Assembly: GCA_003243425.1 (NCBI GenBank)
Contig: QFQP01000012.1
Span: 1 to 64,000 of the forward strand
DNA: 64,000 nucleotides
Origin: Archangium gephyra
Lineage (GTDB): Bacteria > Myxococcota > Myxococcia > Myxococcales > Myxococcaceae
Reading direction: 5' to 3'
The position numbers and the translations under genes are program-made. Numbering within the stretch: position 1 is the stretch's first letter; each line of letters begins with the position of its first letter. Shown here piece by piece: positions 1 to 8,848 of this stretch. The notes under the pieces were generated by a model. The model did not search any database. It was not told the origin of the DNA and worked only from the letters and a program-made list of their open reading frames with translations.

Positions 1-9
1 GCGAAGTTC

Positions 10-1536
10 ATGGCCGGCGTGTGCACGGTCAGCGGCGTGTTGGCGCTGTGCCTGGTTCCGATGATCGGCGTGAAGCTGGGGCTGGGCCTCGGCGTGATGC
101 TGCTGCTGCTCGCCGGCTACTACTTCGCCATCATCCGCTTCATCGGTCAGGGCTGGTTCCACCCCGCGGTGACGTGGGTGAACGTGGCGATCGAAGTCTC
201 CGCGCCGTCGCTCATCTTCCTGTTGGACGCGAAGCAGAACGGGGTGCTGTACGCGCTCACCGCGCCGCCGCTGGTCATCTGGGGCACGCTCATCGCGCTC
301 TCGGGGCTGCGCAGCAACCGCGCGCTCTCGCTGGGCGCCGGAGCGTTGGCGGCCATCGAGTACTCGCTGCTCTACGCCTTCGTGGCGTACCCCAACCTGC
401 CGCCCGAGATTCCCGTCACCGTGCGGCCGGCGTTGTTCGCCACGCGCGTAGTGCTGCTCTTCGCGTCGGCGGTGTTCACCGCGGCCTTCGTGGGCGTGCT
501 CAATCGCCGAGCAGAAGAGGCGTTGTCGGCGGTGCGCGCCAAAGACGTGTTCGGCAAGTACCTGCTGCACGAGCGGCTCGGCATGGGCGGCATGGCCGAG
601 GTGTTCCGCGCCACCTACAACCCGGAAGGGGGCTTCGAAAAGGTCGTCGCGCTCAAGCGGGTGCTGCCGCAGTTCGTGGAAGACGAGGCCTTCATCGGCA
701 TGTTCCGCGACGAGGCCGCGCTGTGCAGCCAGTTCAGTCACCCCGGCGTGGTGCAGGTGTTCGACTTCGGCCGCTTCGGTGACAGCTACTTCCTGGCCAT
801 GGAGTACCTCGACGGGCCTCCGCTCAGCCGCGTGTTGCGCGCCTTCAAGGGCAGCGGCCTGCCGATTGGAGCCGTGGTTCACCTCGCGGTGTCGCTCACC
901 GAGTCACTCGCGTACGTGCACGAGCGCCGCGCGCCCGACGGCCGGCCGCTCAACCTGGTGCATCGCGACCTGAATCCCCCCAACGTGCTGCTCTCGAAGC
1001 TGGGCGAAGTGAAGCTCACCGACTTCGGCATCGCGCGGGCCGTCGGTCACATGCAGCTGACCGAAGCGGGGATGATCAAAGGCAAGCCCGGCTACCTCGC
1101 GCCCGAGCAGGCGGCCGGGGAAGACATCGACGGGCGGGTCGACCTCTTCGCGCTCGGGGTGACGCTGTGGGAATGCCTCACCGGTGAGCAGCTGCTCGCG
1201 GCGGCCGACGCGACGGCCATGGTGCGCAACACGTTCGACAAGCCCATCGTGCCTCCGCGGCAGAAGCGCCCGCAGGTTCCGCAGGCGCTCGAGACGTTCG
1301 TGATGGACTTGTTGGAGCGCGACTTGAGCAAGCGTATGCCCTCGGCGCGCGAGGCGCTGCGTACCGCACGCGCGCTGGAGACCCAGTTTCCGCAAGGCCA
1401 GAAGGACCTGATGCAGGTCGTCGACATGACGTTGAAGACCACGGTGTCGAGCGCGGTGTCGTTGCCGCCGGCAGCCCGGGGAACTCAGGCGACGCCGATC
1501 GGCCCCGACGCCCCGACGATGCCGGGCCGCGGCTGA
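10..1536 (+). CDS. Membrane-tethered serine/threonine protein kinase
   Basis: Phosphorylates Ser/Thr residues of unknown targets. The first ~165 residues hold about five hydrophobic segments, followed by a Hanks-type kinase domain from ~183 to ~460: glycine loop GMGGMAEVF, ATP lysine K216 in VALKR, catalytic HRDLNPPN (D320, with Asn replacing the usual Lys after HRDL), DFG at 338-340 and APEQ. The catalytic domain therefore faces the cytoplasm behind an N-terminal membrane anchor, unlike the commoner C-terminal single-TM layout of the other two kinases here. The reading frame stays open to the left edge, so the true start may lie upstream of this ATG. The Pro/Thr-rich tail has no recognised sensor domain. 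Confidence 0.9.
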   Translation: MAGVCTVSGVLALCLVPMIGVKLGLGLGVMLLLLAGYYFAIIRFIGQGWFHPAVTWVNVAIEVSAPSLIFLLDAKQNGVLYALTAPPLVIWGTLIALSGLRSNRALSLGAGALAAIEYSLLYAFVAYPNLPPEIPVTVRPALFATRVVLLFASAVFTAAFVGVLNRRAEEALSAVRAKDVFGKYLLHERLGMGGMAEVFRATYNPEGGFEKVVALKRVLPQFVEDEAFIGMFRDEAALCSQFSHPGVVQVFDFGRFGDSYFLAMEYLDGPPLSRVLRAFKGSGLPIGAVVHLAVSLTESLAYVHERRAPDGRPLNLVHRDLNPPNVLLSKLGEVKLTDFGIARAVGHMQLTEAGMIKGKPGYLAPEQAAGEDIDGRVDLFALGVTLWECLTGEQLLAAADATAMVRNTFDKPIVPPRQKRPQVPQALETFVMDLLERDLSKRMPSAREALRTARALETQFPQGQKDLMQVVDMTLKTTVSSAVSLPPAARGTQATPIGPDAPTMPGRG

Positions 1537-1584
1537 TTCTCCTGCGCGTCGGCTTGGGGCCAGCCCTCAGCAACGGACCGCTGC

Positions 1585-2316
1585 TCAGAGCTCCGAGGTG
1601 CCGCCGTCGACGACCAGTTCAGCGGCGGTCATGAAGCTGGAATCATCGGAGGCAGGGAAGAGCGCGCTGCGGGCGAGCTCCTCCGCCTGTCCCATGCGCT
1701 TCATCGGAATGATGCTCGCGATGCCGTCGAACATCGCGGCGCGCGTGGCGTCGTCGACGTCCTTCGTGAGCAACGACGTGGCGATGGGACCGGGGCTCAG
1801 CGCGTTCACCCGAACACCACGGCCGACGAGCTCCGCGGCCCAGCTGCGCACGAAGGCCCGCGTCGCCGCCTTGGTGCCGCCGTACACCGAGAGGTTCGGG
1901 TAACCGACGCTGTTGGTGTTCGAGGTGGTGACGATGACCGACGCGCCGCGACTGAGCAGCGGCAGCGCGTGTTGCACGGTGAAGAACGTGCCCTTCACGT
2001 TCACGTCGAAGAGCTGGTCGTAGAGGTCGTGTGTCACGTCTCCCAACGCGGCGGACTTCGAGAGACCGGCGTTGGCGAAGAGCACGTCGATGCGTGCGAA
2101 GCGTTCGCGCACCACGTCGAAGAGCTTCTTCAGGTCTTCTTCTGAAGTGACGTCGCCGCGTACGCCGAGGAGCCCGGGCTGCTGCAGCACGCTCTCTTCC
2201 CGCCCGAAGATGACGACCGAGGCACCTTCGCTCGCGAACAACTGCGCAGCCGCGAGGCCGATGCCTGAGTTCCCACCTGTGATGACTGCGACCTTGCCGT
2301 GGAGTTTTCCGTTCAT
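1585..2316 (-). CDS. SDR family NAD(P)-dependent oxidoreductase
   Basis: Short-chain dehydrogenase/reductase of 243 residues, the usual length of the classical family. It has the cofactor motif TGGNSGIG at residues 13-20, the NAG motif (LFANAGLSKS), a catalytic Ser in the IVTTSNTNS strand and YGGTK (Tyr/Lys pair); the C-terminal PG motif SPGPIAT is also present. The start at MNGKLHGKV is chosen because the upstream extension is Arg/Trp-rich and not SDR-like. It is divergent from an AraC-type regulator, with about 90 bases between starts, so control by that regulator is a reasonable inference. The substrate cannot be predicted. Confidence 0.92.
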   Translation of the reverse strand: MNGKLHGKVAVITGGNSGIGLAAAQLFASEGASVVIFGREESVLQQPGLLGVRGDVTSEEDLKKLFDVVRERFARIDVLFANAGLSKSAALGDVTHDLYDQLFDVNVKGTFFTVQHALPLLSRGASVIVTTSNTNSVGYPNLSVYGGTKAATRAFVRSWAAELVGRGVRVNALSPGPIATSLLTKDVDDATRAAMFDGIASIIPMKRMGQAEELARSALFPASDDSSFMTAAELVVDGGTSEL

Positions 2317-2405
2317 GACCTGAAGGTAGGCAGCGCGGCGGTGGCAACCGTGCCAGGTCGTCCAGCACCATTGCCTGATTCTCCAACCTCGCTCTACTTT
2401 CAGGC

Positions 2406-3314
2406 ATGACCGACGAGCTGGTCTCACTGGCGCTCAAGCACGCACGAAGGCAGGGCATGAACGCGACCGCCTTCGCGCCGCTCGAGATTTCGCGCATCGA
2501 GCGGCCGGGGCCTCCCGAGTTTCACGTGGGCCAGCCGGTGCTCTGCTTTCCACTCCAGGGCCGCAAGCGACTGACCGTAGGTGAAGAGAAGTTCGTGTAC
2601 GAGCCGGGCTCGTTCTTCGTGGCGTCGGTGTCGGTGCCGAGCGTCGGCGAGGTCACTGAAGCCAGCTCACGCACGCCGTATCTGTGTCTCGTGCTCCAGC
2701 TCGATCCCGGCGCCATCTACGACGTGGTGAGCGCGCTGCCTTCGCGCGGTGCTTCGCCGCGGCGCGACGGTGTCTTCATCGACAAGGCACGACCAGAACT
2801 TCGAGACGCGTTCCATCGGTTGCTCCGCTCGCTCGACGACGGCGACGACGTCGCGGTGCTCGCGCCGCTGGTGGTGCGAGAAGTCGTCTACCGGCTGCTG
2901 ACCTCGCGGTTCGCGACGCAGGTTCGTGAACTGGGCGTGGCCGGCAGTCACACGCAGCGCATCGGTCACGCGATCGAACGCATCCGCACCGGCTTCCGCA
3001 GACCGCTGCGCATCGCCGAACTCGCGAAGGCCAGCCAGATGAGCGTCGCCTCGTTCCACGAGCACTTCCGCCGAGCGACGTTGATGTCGCCGCTGCAGTT
3101 TCAGAAGCAGCTGCGCTTGCACGAAGCTCGGCGGCTGCTCATCGCCGGTGCGAGAGACGCGGCGAGCGCGGCGTACGAGGTGGGCTACTCGAGCCCGTCA
3201 CAGTTCAGCCGGGAATACGCGCGGCTGTTCGGGTTGCCGCCGCGCACCGAGGTGCGTGAGTTCACTCACTCGCCGGGGCACGCCTCTTTGCGTTCGCGTT
3301 CGCGCAGGGCATGA
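2406..3314 (+). CDS. AraC family transcriptional regulator (AraC_N type)
   Basis: 302 residues. The N-terminal half resembles the cupin-like AraC_N ligand domain (GRKRLTVGEEKFVYEPGSFFVAS), and the C-terminal ~100 residues hold two helix-turn-helix motifs (IAELAKASQMSVASFHEHF; then the second HTH ending in YSSPSQFSREYARLFG). Regulators of this type often sit divergent from an SDR or alcohol dehydrogenase gene, as here. The last 49 bases overlap the 3' end of the convergent membrane-protein gene, so the C-terminal Ser/Arg tail is encoded opposite another gene. Confidence 0.9.
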   Translation: MTDELVSLALKHARRQGMNATAFAPLEISRIERPGPPEFHVGQPVLCFPLQGRKRLTVGEEKFVYEPGSFFVASVSVPSVGEVTEASSRTPYLCLVLQLDPGAIYDVVSALPSRGASPRRDGVFIDKARPELRDAFHRLLRSLDDGDDVAVLAPLVVREVVYRLLTSRFATQVRELGVAGSHTQRIGHAIERIRTGFRRPLRIAELAKASQMSVASFHEHFRRATLMSPLQFQKQLRLHEARRLLIAGARDAASAAYEVGYSSPSQFSREYARLFGLPPRTEVREFTHSPGHASLRSRSRRA

Positions 3315-3859
3315 CAGGCGCTGCTTCGACGTGCTGGAGCGTAGCCAAGCGCACGATGCAGTCGCACGGCGTTGGAGCTGGCCACCAACTGCTGCTCGAG
3401 GAGCTCGCGGGTCTCCGGGCGTGAGAGCAGCTCGCCGTAGAGCCAGCTCTGCCCTTCGGGGAACTTCTGCACGTAGAGGGCGACGCGCAGGAGGTCAGGG
3501 GTCTCGCGGTTCCACGGTTGCGAGTCGATGAAGCCGGAGATCATCGCGGCCACGACGAGGGACACGCGCGCCAGGTTGAACCACCGGGGCACTCGGTGAA
3601 TCACGAGCGAGACGAGCAACGCCACGAGCAGGAACGCCGCAGCGAACCACACGCCGACCTGCGGCCCGCGGATGAAGGAGGAGAGAAAGACCATGCCGAG
3701 GGCGATGACCACGCTGGCCACCGCGAACGGCGGCTTCGAGAAGGTCGTCAGCGCGAGCATGCCGATGAGCAGCGCAACGAAGGGCAGCCCCACCGCCGTC
3801 GCCCACCATGCGTCAGCCCTGAACAACATGTCGCCGCACATCCCGCATGCCAGCACCAT
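3266..3859 (-). CDS. Predicted multi-pass membrane protein, unknown function
   Basis: 197 residues. The N-terminus has a CGMC pair followed by about four hydrophobic segments between residues ~17 and ~115 (for example PFVALLIGMLALTTF and FAAAFLLVALLVSLVI). The soluble C-terminal half is charged. It lies 15 bases downstream of the TPR protein on the same strand, so it is probably co-transcribed with it. Its 3' end overlaps the convergent AraC gene. No family recognised. Confidence 0.7.
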   Translation of the reverse strand: MVLACGMCGDMLFRADAWWATAVGLPFVALLIGMLALTTFSKPPFAVASVVIALGMVFLSSFIRGPQVGVWFAAAFLLVALLVSLVIHRVPRWFNLARVSLVVAAMISGFIDSQPWNRETPDLLRVALYVQKFPEGQSWLYGELLSRPETRELLEQQLVASSNAVRLHRALGYAPARRSSACHALRERERKEACPGE

Positions 3860-3874
3860 GTGCGCGAAGCTACA

Positions 3875-5035
3875 TCACCTCCGCGCGCGGCACGCGGCGG
3901 GCGCGGGCAATTGCCTCCCGTCACGTTTCGCGAGGTACAGCGAGAACAACGGGTGCCCCATGCCGAGGTGTTCGAGTGCCAGCTGCTGATTGGCGTCGCG
4001 TTCGTCAGGCTGGCTCCATGCGAGGTTCAGGTACCTCAGCCCGACTTCGAGATGATCAGGCCGAGCGCGCAGCTCGCGCGGCTTCATCACCGCAAGCGCT
4101 TCATCGACGCGCCCGTCGAGCCACAGCGTGAAGGCATGGGCCTCGGGCCACAGCGTGGCGTGTCCCGGTGTCGACGGATCAGCGGCCAGGAGCCGCGCGC
4201 CCGCGACGTCACCGCGGTGCAGCGCGATGAGCGCATCGAGCGTGGCATCGCCGGTCACGCACTTTCCCTGCGCGAGCAACGCTGACGCCAACGCGCTGAG
4301 ATTGGCGTCGAGGTCCGTCCCCTTCGACTGTGAGCGCTTCAGTGCCTCGCGGTACCAACGCTCGGCCTCCGCGTACTGCTTGCGGGCGAACGCGCGGTCA
4401 CCGGCGTCAGCGAGCAGTCGTGGGTTCACCGCATCGGAACAACGCCCCGGCGAACCCTGACCCAGCAGCGCGCCCTGCTCACCGAGCACCTTCGCGGCGC
4501 TCGCGCGCAACGCTTCACGACGGTCGGGGAGCTGCTCCGTCAGCACCAGCGACGCCAGCGCGTTCTCGAGCGTGTCGTCGACCAGGGCCTTGCAGCGCTG
4601 CGTCGAGGCCTTCTCTGCGAGCCGGCGCGCTTCGTCGACGCGGCCCTCCGCGCGGTACGCGAGCACCAGGGCCTGCAGCATCACCGTGTTCCAGCACCCG
4701 CTGGCGGGCGCCCGCGTCGCGTTGGCCTCGAGCGCCGGCTTCGCCGCCGCGAAGTCACCCCGCAGCACCTGCATCAACGTGTCGACGTCGGCATCACCAC
4801 CGCTGCACCGGCCCTGGTGGTTCAACAGCACCGCCAACCGCGACGCGTTCACGTCGACGTCGCCAGCTGTCGAAGGCCGCAGCGCCGCGCGGTACGCCGC
4901 TTCGGCTTCGGGGAGCTCGTTCTTCGCGAACGCGAGGTCACCCGCCCGCGTGAGGCGCGCCAGCGCGTGCCGGTCCACGCCGTCAGCGAACGCCGTGCAC
5001 GCCAGCAACGACACGACCCACGCGAAGCGCCTCAT
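3875..5035 (-). CDS. Exported TPR-like repeat protein
   Basis: 386 residues with a signal peptide (MRRFAWVVSLLACTAFA). It contains two long homologous halves, each beginning with a TPR-like helix pair (AGDLAFAKNELPEAEAAYRAAL and AGDRAFARKQYAEAERWYREAL), so it probably forms a periplasmic helical-repeat scaffold. Its ATG directly abuts the stop of the upstream gene (5036), and the membrane-protein gene follows 15 bases later, which points to a three-gene operon. No catalytic motif is seen. Confidence 0.78.
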   Translation of the reverse strand: MRRFAWVVSLLACTAFADGVDRHALARLTRAGDLAFAKNELPEAEAAYRAALRPSTAGDVDVNASRLAVLLNHQGRCSGGDADVDTLMQVLRGDFAAAKPALEANATRAPASGCWNTVMLQALVLAYRAEGRVDEARRLAEKASTQRCKALVDDTLENALASLVLTEQLPDRREALRASAAKVLGEQGALLGQGSPGRCSDAVNPRLLADAGDRAFARKQYAEAERWYREALKRSQSKGTDLDANLSALASALLAQGKCVTGDATLDALIALHRGDVAGARLLAADPSTPGHATLWPEAHAFTLWLDGRVDEALAVMKPRELRARPDHLEVGLRYLNLAWSQPDERDANQQLALEHLGMGHPLFSLYLAKRDGRQLPAPAACRARR

Positions 5036-5995
5036 TCACTCCAGACCCTTCCACGTGCGGACCTGCGTGAGCTCGTAATCGAGGCTCACGACGTACCCGC
5101 TCTTGTGGTCGCCTTCCTTGAAGAGCTTGCCGGTGTCCTTGTCGACGTAGAGCCGGCCGGTGGCGCCGCTGTTGCCGGGGTCTTTGAACTCGTAGAACTG
5201 CCGCCCGTCCTTGTCGTACCCACGCTTGTGAATGGTGACGAAGTGCTCGGTGAGCTTGTCGTGGTTTTCCACGTGGGTTCCGTAGCTGACGCCGATGACG
5301 ACGGGGTAGCCAACGTCGAGCGACTTGTCGATGTAGTCGCGCCCCAGCTTCAACTGAGCCGCGTCGGGCTGAATGCGGCCGTCATCGTCTTCGGCATAGG
5401 CCACCTGAATCGAATCGTTGTGCGGGTTGAGCGTCGGCGCGTTCCTGCCAAGCGCCTTCGCGAGGTACTGCTCAGCCTGCGCGACCGCGGTCCGCATACA
5501 CGCCTCCTGACCATCGAGGCCCAACGGCGGTCCGTACACGGTCTGGTCGAGACCCTTCATCGGCAACGACACCGCGGGCATCTGGTCCTTCGGGTCGACC
5601 ACCAGCGCGTTCGCGATGACCTTCAACTCCGGCTGCTTCGCCACGCGTAGCGAACCGGTCGCGTACTGCGCGAAGCCGAGATTGGTCTTCACCTCGTCGA
5701 GCAGCGCCTGATTCAACTGGCCCGCAACGGTGGGTGCTTTCGAGCCGTCGGTGAGCGCCAGCCGCTTGTCGGCCGCGCCGTCGAACCTGTCGACCAGCGC
5801 AAACAGCTTCTTGAAGTCGGCCGAGCTGCGCAGACGCCCATCGGCCCCGGCGATCTTCTTGAGGTCTGCGGGAGAGATGCCGAGGTCACCGAGCTTCTTC
5901 GCGAGGTCGGCGCCGAGGTTGTCGGGGTCGATGACGGTCTGCGGCTGGTCGAACTGCGCGACGAAGGTCTTCGACGTCAGCGATTTGATGGTCAT
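5036..5995 (-). CDS. Putative cysteine-peptidase-like (C39-like) protein
   Basis: 319 residues without a signal peptide. The N-terminal ~100 residues are helical and charged. The C-terminal half has a Cys/His/Asp arrangement like peptidase C39/papain-fold enzymes: C166 at the start of a helix (EACMRTAVAQAE), a strand-rich YPVVIGVSYGTH segment, then H251 in EHFVTIHKRGY and D272 in FYEFKDPGNSG. This pattern (Cys-helix, His-hydrophobic strand, then an F..DP turn) is the basis for the call; catalysis is inferred. First gene of an apparent operon with the TPR and membrane proteins. It could be a secreted effector, but no delivery signal is visible. Confidence 0.6.
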   Translation of the reverse strand: MTIKSLTSKTFVAQFDQPQTVIDPDNLGADLAKKLGDLGISPADLKKIAGADGRLRSSADFKKLFALVDRFDGAADKRLALTDGSKAPTVAGQLNQALLDEVKTNLGFAQYATGSLRVAKQPELKVIANALVVDPKDQMPAVSLPMKGLDQTVYGPPLGLDGQEACMRTAVAQAEQYLAKALGRNAPTLNPHNDSIQVAYAEDDDGRIQPDAAQLKLGRDYIDKSLDVGYPVVIGVSYGTHVENHDKLTEHFVTIHKRGYDKDGRQFYEFKDPGNSGATGRLYVDKDTGKLFKEGDHKSGYVVSLDYELTQVRTWKGLE

Positions 5996-6026
5996 GCGGG
6001 CTCGACAAGCGACCCCGCCGCCCTTT

Positions 6027-6422
6027 TCACGATTTCTTCGTCTTCTTCTTCGGAGCCGGGTTCTTCTTCGCCTTGCTCTGGTTCAGCGCGACAGCGGCTT
6101 TCACCAGCTTCTTGAAGGCCGCCTCATTCACCTTCTCGCCTTCGCGCACGTCGATGGCGCGCCGCGTGGCCCCTTCGAGGCTCGAGTTGAAGAGCTTCTT
6201 CGGGTCACTCAGCGACGCGCCCCTGGCGAACGTGAACTTCACGACCGCCTTGTAGGTTTCGCCGGTGCAGATGATGCCGGCGTGCGACCACACCGGCACC
6301 CCGCCCCACTTCAGCGCTTCAATCGCCTCCGGGTCGGCCGCGAAGATCAACCGCCGCATGCGCTCCAGCGTCTGGCCGCGCCAGTCCTCCTGCGCCGCCT
6401 TCGCCACGTGCTTGTTCTGCAT
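6027..6422 (-). CDS. DUF1801 (YdhG-like) domain protein
   Basis: 131 residues. It has the DUF1801 pattern: a helical start, then EALKWGGVPVW, ICTGETYKAVVKFTFARGA and the closing helices; the family includes proteins related to frataxin-like iron chaperones and YdhG. The C-terminus is a Lys/Pro-rich basic tail (KKNPAPKKKTKK), which may bind nucleic acid or polyanions. A second DUF1801 protein is encoded at 33659-34066, and the two are distinct subtypes. Confidence 0.85.
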   Translation of the reverse strand: MQNKHVAKAAQEDWRGQTLERMRRLIFAADPEAIEALKWGGVPVWSHAGIICTGETYKAVVKFTFARGASLSDPKKLFNSSLEGATRRAIDVREGEKVNEAAFKKLVKAAVALNQSKAKKNPAPKKKTKKS

Positions 6423-6434
6423 CTCGGCTCCTGA

Positions 6435-6968
6435 TCAACGGAACAGCAGGAACATCGCCATGCCCAGACCGCCGAGCATGCACAGCACTCCGAGCAACAC
6501 CGGCGTCATCGACGAGCGCTGCGCGGTGCTCATCACCATGCGCGCGGGCGCGGTATTCCCCATCGACGGGTCCGTCGGCGCGTAGTTGTCGGAGTTGCCC
6601 ACCACCTGCGTGCGCACGCCGAGCTCGTTGAGCACGCCCTGCAGGTTGGTGAGGAACACGCGGTACTCACCTTCGTTGACGTCGAAGTCGAGCCGGTAGC
6701 GGCCCTCGTACGCGAGCTTCGTGGTCTCCCAGTCCTTCACCTCGCCGGTGAGCGCGATGAAGTCGACCCAGCCACACACCGGCTCTTCGGTGCGCGTGGC
6801 CAGCACCAGGCTCTGCCGCGCCAGCTCGCCGCCACCGGAGCTGGGCCCGAGCGGGGCGGTGACCTTCAACAGCCGGCGCGACCCGCCGACGGGGTGCTTC
6901 GACATGCGCTCGGTGAGAACGTTGTTCATCACCAGCATGGAACTCGTGAGCGTCGTGACGTTCGCCAT
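6435..6968 (-). CDS. Tail-anchored membrane protein, unknown function
   Basis: 177 residues from the start MANVTTLTS; longer reading frames upstream would overlap the divergent coiled-coil gene and are discarded. The cytoplasmic part resembles a globular alpha/beta domain with no recognised family, and residues ~158-176 are one hydrophobic segment (PVLLGVLCMLGGLGMAMFLLF) at the extreme C-terminus. It lies 12 bases upstream of the DUF1801 gene on the same strand and is likely co-transcribed. Confidence 0.7.
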   Translation of the reverse strand: MANVTTLTSSMLVMNNVLTERMSKHPVGGSRRLLKVTAPLGPSSGGGELARQSLVLATRTEEPVCGWVDFIALTGEVKDWETTKLAYEGRYRLDFDVNEGEYRVFLTNLQGVLNELGVRTQVVGNSDNYAPTDPSMGNTAPARMVMSTAQRSSMTPVLLGVLCMLGGLGMAMFLLFR

Positions 6969-7038
6969 GACCGTGCGCTCCAATGTAGCTGAGCCGTGCG
7001 CTTGCGTCGGAGATACGTGTGCCGGGCAGACTCGCCAC

Positions 7039-7338
7039 ATGAGCTCCGATGAAGAGACGCGTGAGCTGCGCGCCGCGCTCGAGAAGTCGCAGCAGGAGAA
7101 CCGCGAGCTGCGCAGCCTGCTGGCCGGCTTCGAAGCGCTCAACCCCAGGCAGCTGCTGGAGCGCATCGACGCGCTCGAGAACGAGAAGCTCGAGCTGCGC
7201 GTGCGCCTGGAGCGCGCCGACGAGGTGCGCGCCGAGTGGGACGCCCGCGTACACGGTCTGCGTCGTGAGCTGGAGATCGCGCTGCGGGAGCAGGTGCGGC
7301 TGCGTCACGTGCTCGACAACGAGCGGCTCACGCGCTGA
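7039..7338 (+). CDS. Short coiled-coil protein
   Basis: 99 residues, almost entirely Glu/Arg/Leu-rich heptads (for example EKSQQENRELRSLLAGFEAL and LENEKLELRVRLERADEV), predicted to be one continuous coiled coil with an Asn-Pro kink near residue 36. The start MSSDEETREL follows a short divergent region of 70 bases. The last 11 bases overlap the convergent zinc-ribbon gene. Function unknown; a structural or adaptor role is only inference. Confidence 0.7.
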   Translation: MSSDEETRELRAALEKSQQENRELRSLLAGFEALNPRQLLERIDALENEKLELRVRLERADEVRAEWDARVHGLRRELEIALREQVRLRHVLDNERLTR

Positions 7339-8773
7339 GCCACCTGGTCGCGAACCGGGCCGCGGCGGTGCCCGGCGTCTCGTTCACCACGCGCTGCATC
7401 CACACGGTGGCCTCGTCGCGGCGGTTCAGGTGCTCACCCAGCAGGCGGCCCAGCATCACCCACGCGCGCCCCTTCGACTCCGGCGGCGCGTCGCGACGGG
7501 CGGCGTGCTCCAGCGCGAGCAGCGACGACTCGTAGTCGATGCGCGCGCCGGCGGTCTGGCCGAGCCACAGCAACTCGTCGACCGAGAGATGTTCGGCGCT
7601 CATCAGGCCGGTGGCCCGGAAGCCGTCGAGCGCCGCGTCGGCGTTGCCAGCCCGCATCGCAGCGCGAATCGACGTGGCCGACTGTTCGCCGTGGCTGGGC
7701 AACAAGGCGACGTCGAGGGGCGCGCTCTGGGGCAGCGGCGCGTCTTTCGCCGACTCGACGGCTTCGAAGCGTGAGTACGCCTGTGGCATCACCGGCTCGG
7801 GCGAGGGCTCGAGCTCGATGGCGTTGGGCAGGTGCCTGGGCAGCGTACGCTCCTTCACCGGGGGCTGGCCGCGCGGCTGCGTGTCGCCGAGCACCGGGTC
7901 GTGCACCTGCAGCGCCTCCATGCCGAAGATGGTGCCGTGCACGTGCATCACCGTGCCCGCGAGGCGCGCGACGACGAGCGCCGGGTACACCGCGAGCAGC
8001 GAAGCGATGGCGCTGGTGATGAAGGGTATCGGCAGCGCGTTCACCATCGCGCCGACGGCGAGCAGCACCACCCACAGCAGCAGCGCGCCGATGAGCGCGA
8101 CGACGTAGACCCCGAAGTCCTTCCCGATGCGGGCCGACGCGCCGAGCACGCGCACCGGGTTGAGGAGGTCGACCAGGTTCGCGCCCGACGCCGCGGCGAT
8201 GAGGCTGGTCGGTGTCCACGCGACGACGACCGCGAGCACCACCCACCACAGCGCCGGCTGACCGAGGGAGCCGACGAGAATCGCGCCGCCCCACGCGGGC
8301 AGCATGGCCACGCCGAAGCGCGCCACCGGCACCAGCACCCCGTCGAGCGGCGAGCTGAAGTCGGACAGCTCGATGCCGTCACCGCCACGCGCGGTCGAAC
8401 GCACGAGCCCGAAGAGTGAGCCGATGAGAATGCACCACGCGAGGAAGGTGCCGAGGCCACCCGCGAAGTGCAGCAGCCACAGCACCATCGCCAGACCGAG
8501 CCACACCGCGGGGCCTTCGCCCTTGAGCGGGAAGATGAAGGCCGAGGGGATGCGCGAGACGAAGGTCTGCGACTCGGCGCGCGGGCGCAGCAGCGGCTCG
8601 GCGAGCTCACCGCAGCGCGCGCAGACCACCAGCGAGATGGGAGGGACGACCTTCGTCGCCGCACAGTCGGGGCACAGCGGTTGGTGGCACGAGGTGCACT
8701 CCCAACCAGCGAGTGCCCCGTGTGCTTCGCAGTGAAACAGCCTCGTCGCCTCGCCCATGAGGCGACGGAGCAT
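7328..8773 (-). CDS. Zinc-ribbon / multi-TM / TPR membrane protein
   Basis: 481 residues in three parts. Residues ~13-55 hold a B-box-like zinc ribbon (FHCEAHGALAGWECTSCHQP, CPDC, CARCGE). Residues ~85-285 hold about six membrane segments, resembling the DUF4013/Yip1-like membrane proteins of myxobacteria. After a Pro-rich linker, residues ~370-480 form TPR-like helices (ALDGFRATGLMS, ALEHAARRDA, WVMLGRLLGEHL). The start could also be the Met five codons later. Its role is unknown; the layout suggests a membrane scaffold with cytoplasmic ends. Confidence 0.75.
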   Translation of the reverse strand: MLRRLMGEATRLFHCEAHGALAGWECTSCHQPLCPDCAATKVVPPISLVVCARCGELAEPLLRPRAESQTFVSRIPSAFIFPLKGEGPAVWLGLAMVLWLLHFAGGLGTFLAWCILIGSLFGLVRSTARGGDGIELSDFSSPLDGVLVPVARFGVAMLPAWGGAILVGSLGQPALWWVVLAVVVAWTPTSLIAAASGANLVDLLNPVRVLGASARIGKDFGVYVVALIGALLLWVVLLAVGAMVNALPIPFITSAIASLLAVYPALVVARLAGTVMHVHGTIFGMEALQVHDPVLGDTQPRGQPPVKERTLPRHLPNAIELEPSPEPVMPQAYSRFEAVESAKDAPLPQSAPLDVALLPSHGEQSATSIRAAMRAGNADAALDGFRATGLMSAEHLSVDELLWLGQTAGARIDYESSLLALEHAARRDAPPESKGRAWVMLGRLLGEHLNRRDEATVWMQRVVNETPGTAAARFATRWLSA

Positions 8774-8848
8774 CGCTCAAGCTGCGCACCGATTCTCGGC
8801 CATGAAGCGTCGCTTTTTCGCTTGTGCAGGCGCGACAGGCTTGAGGCC

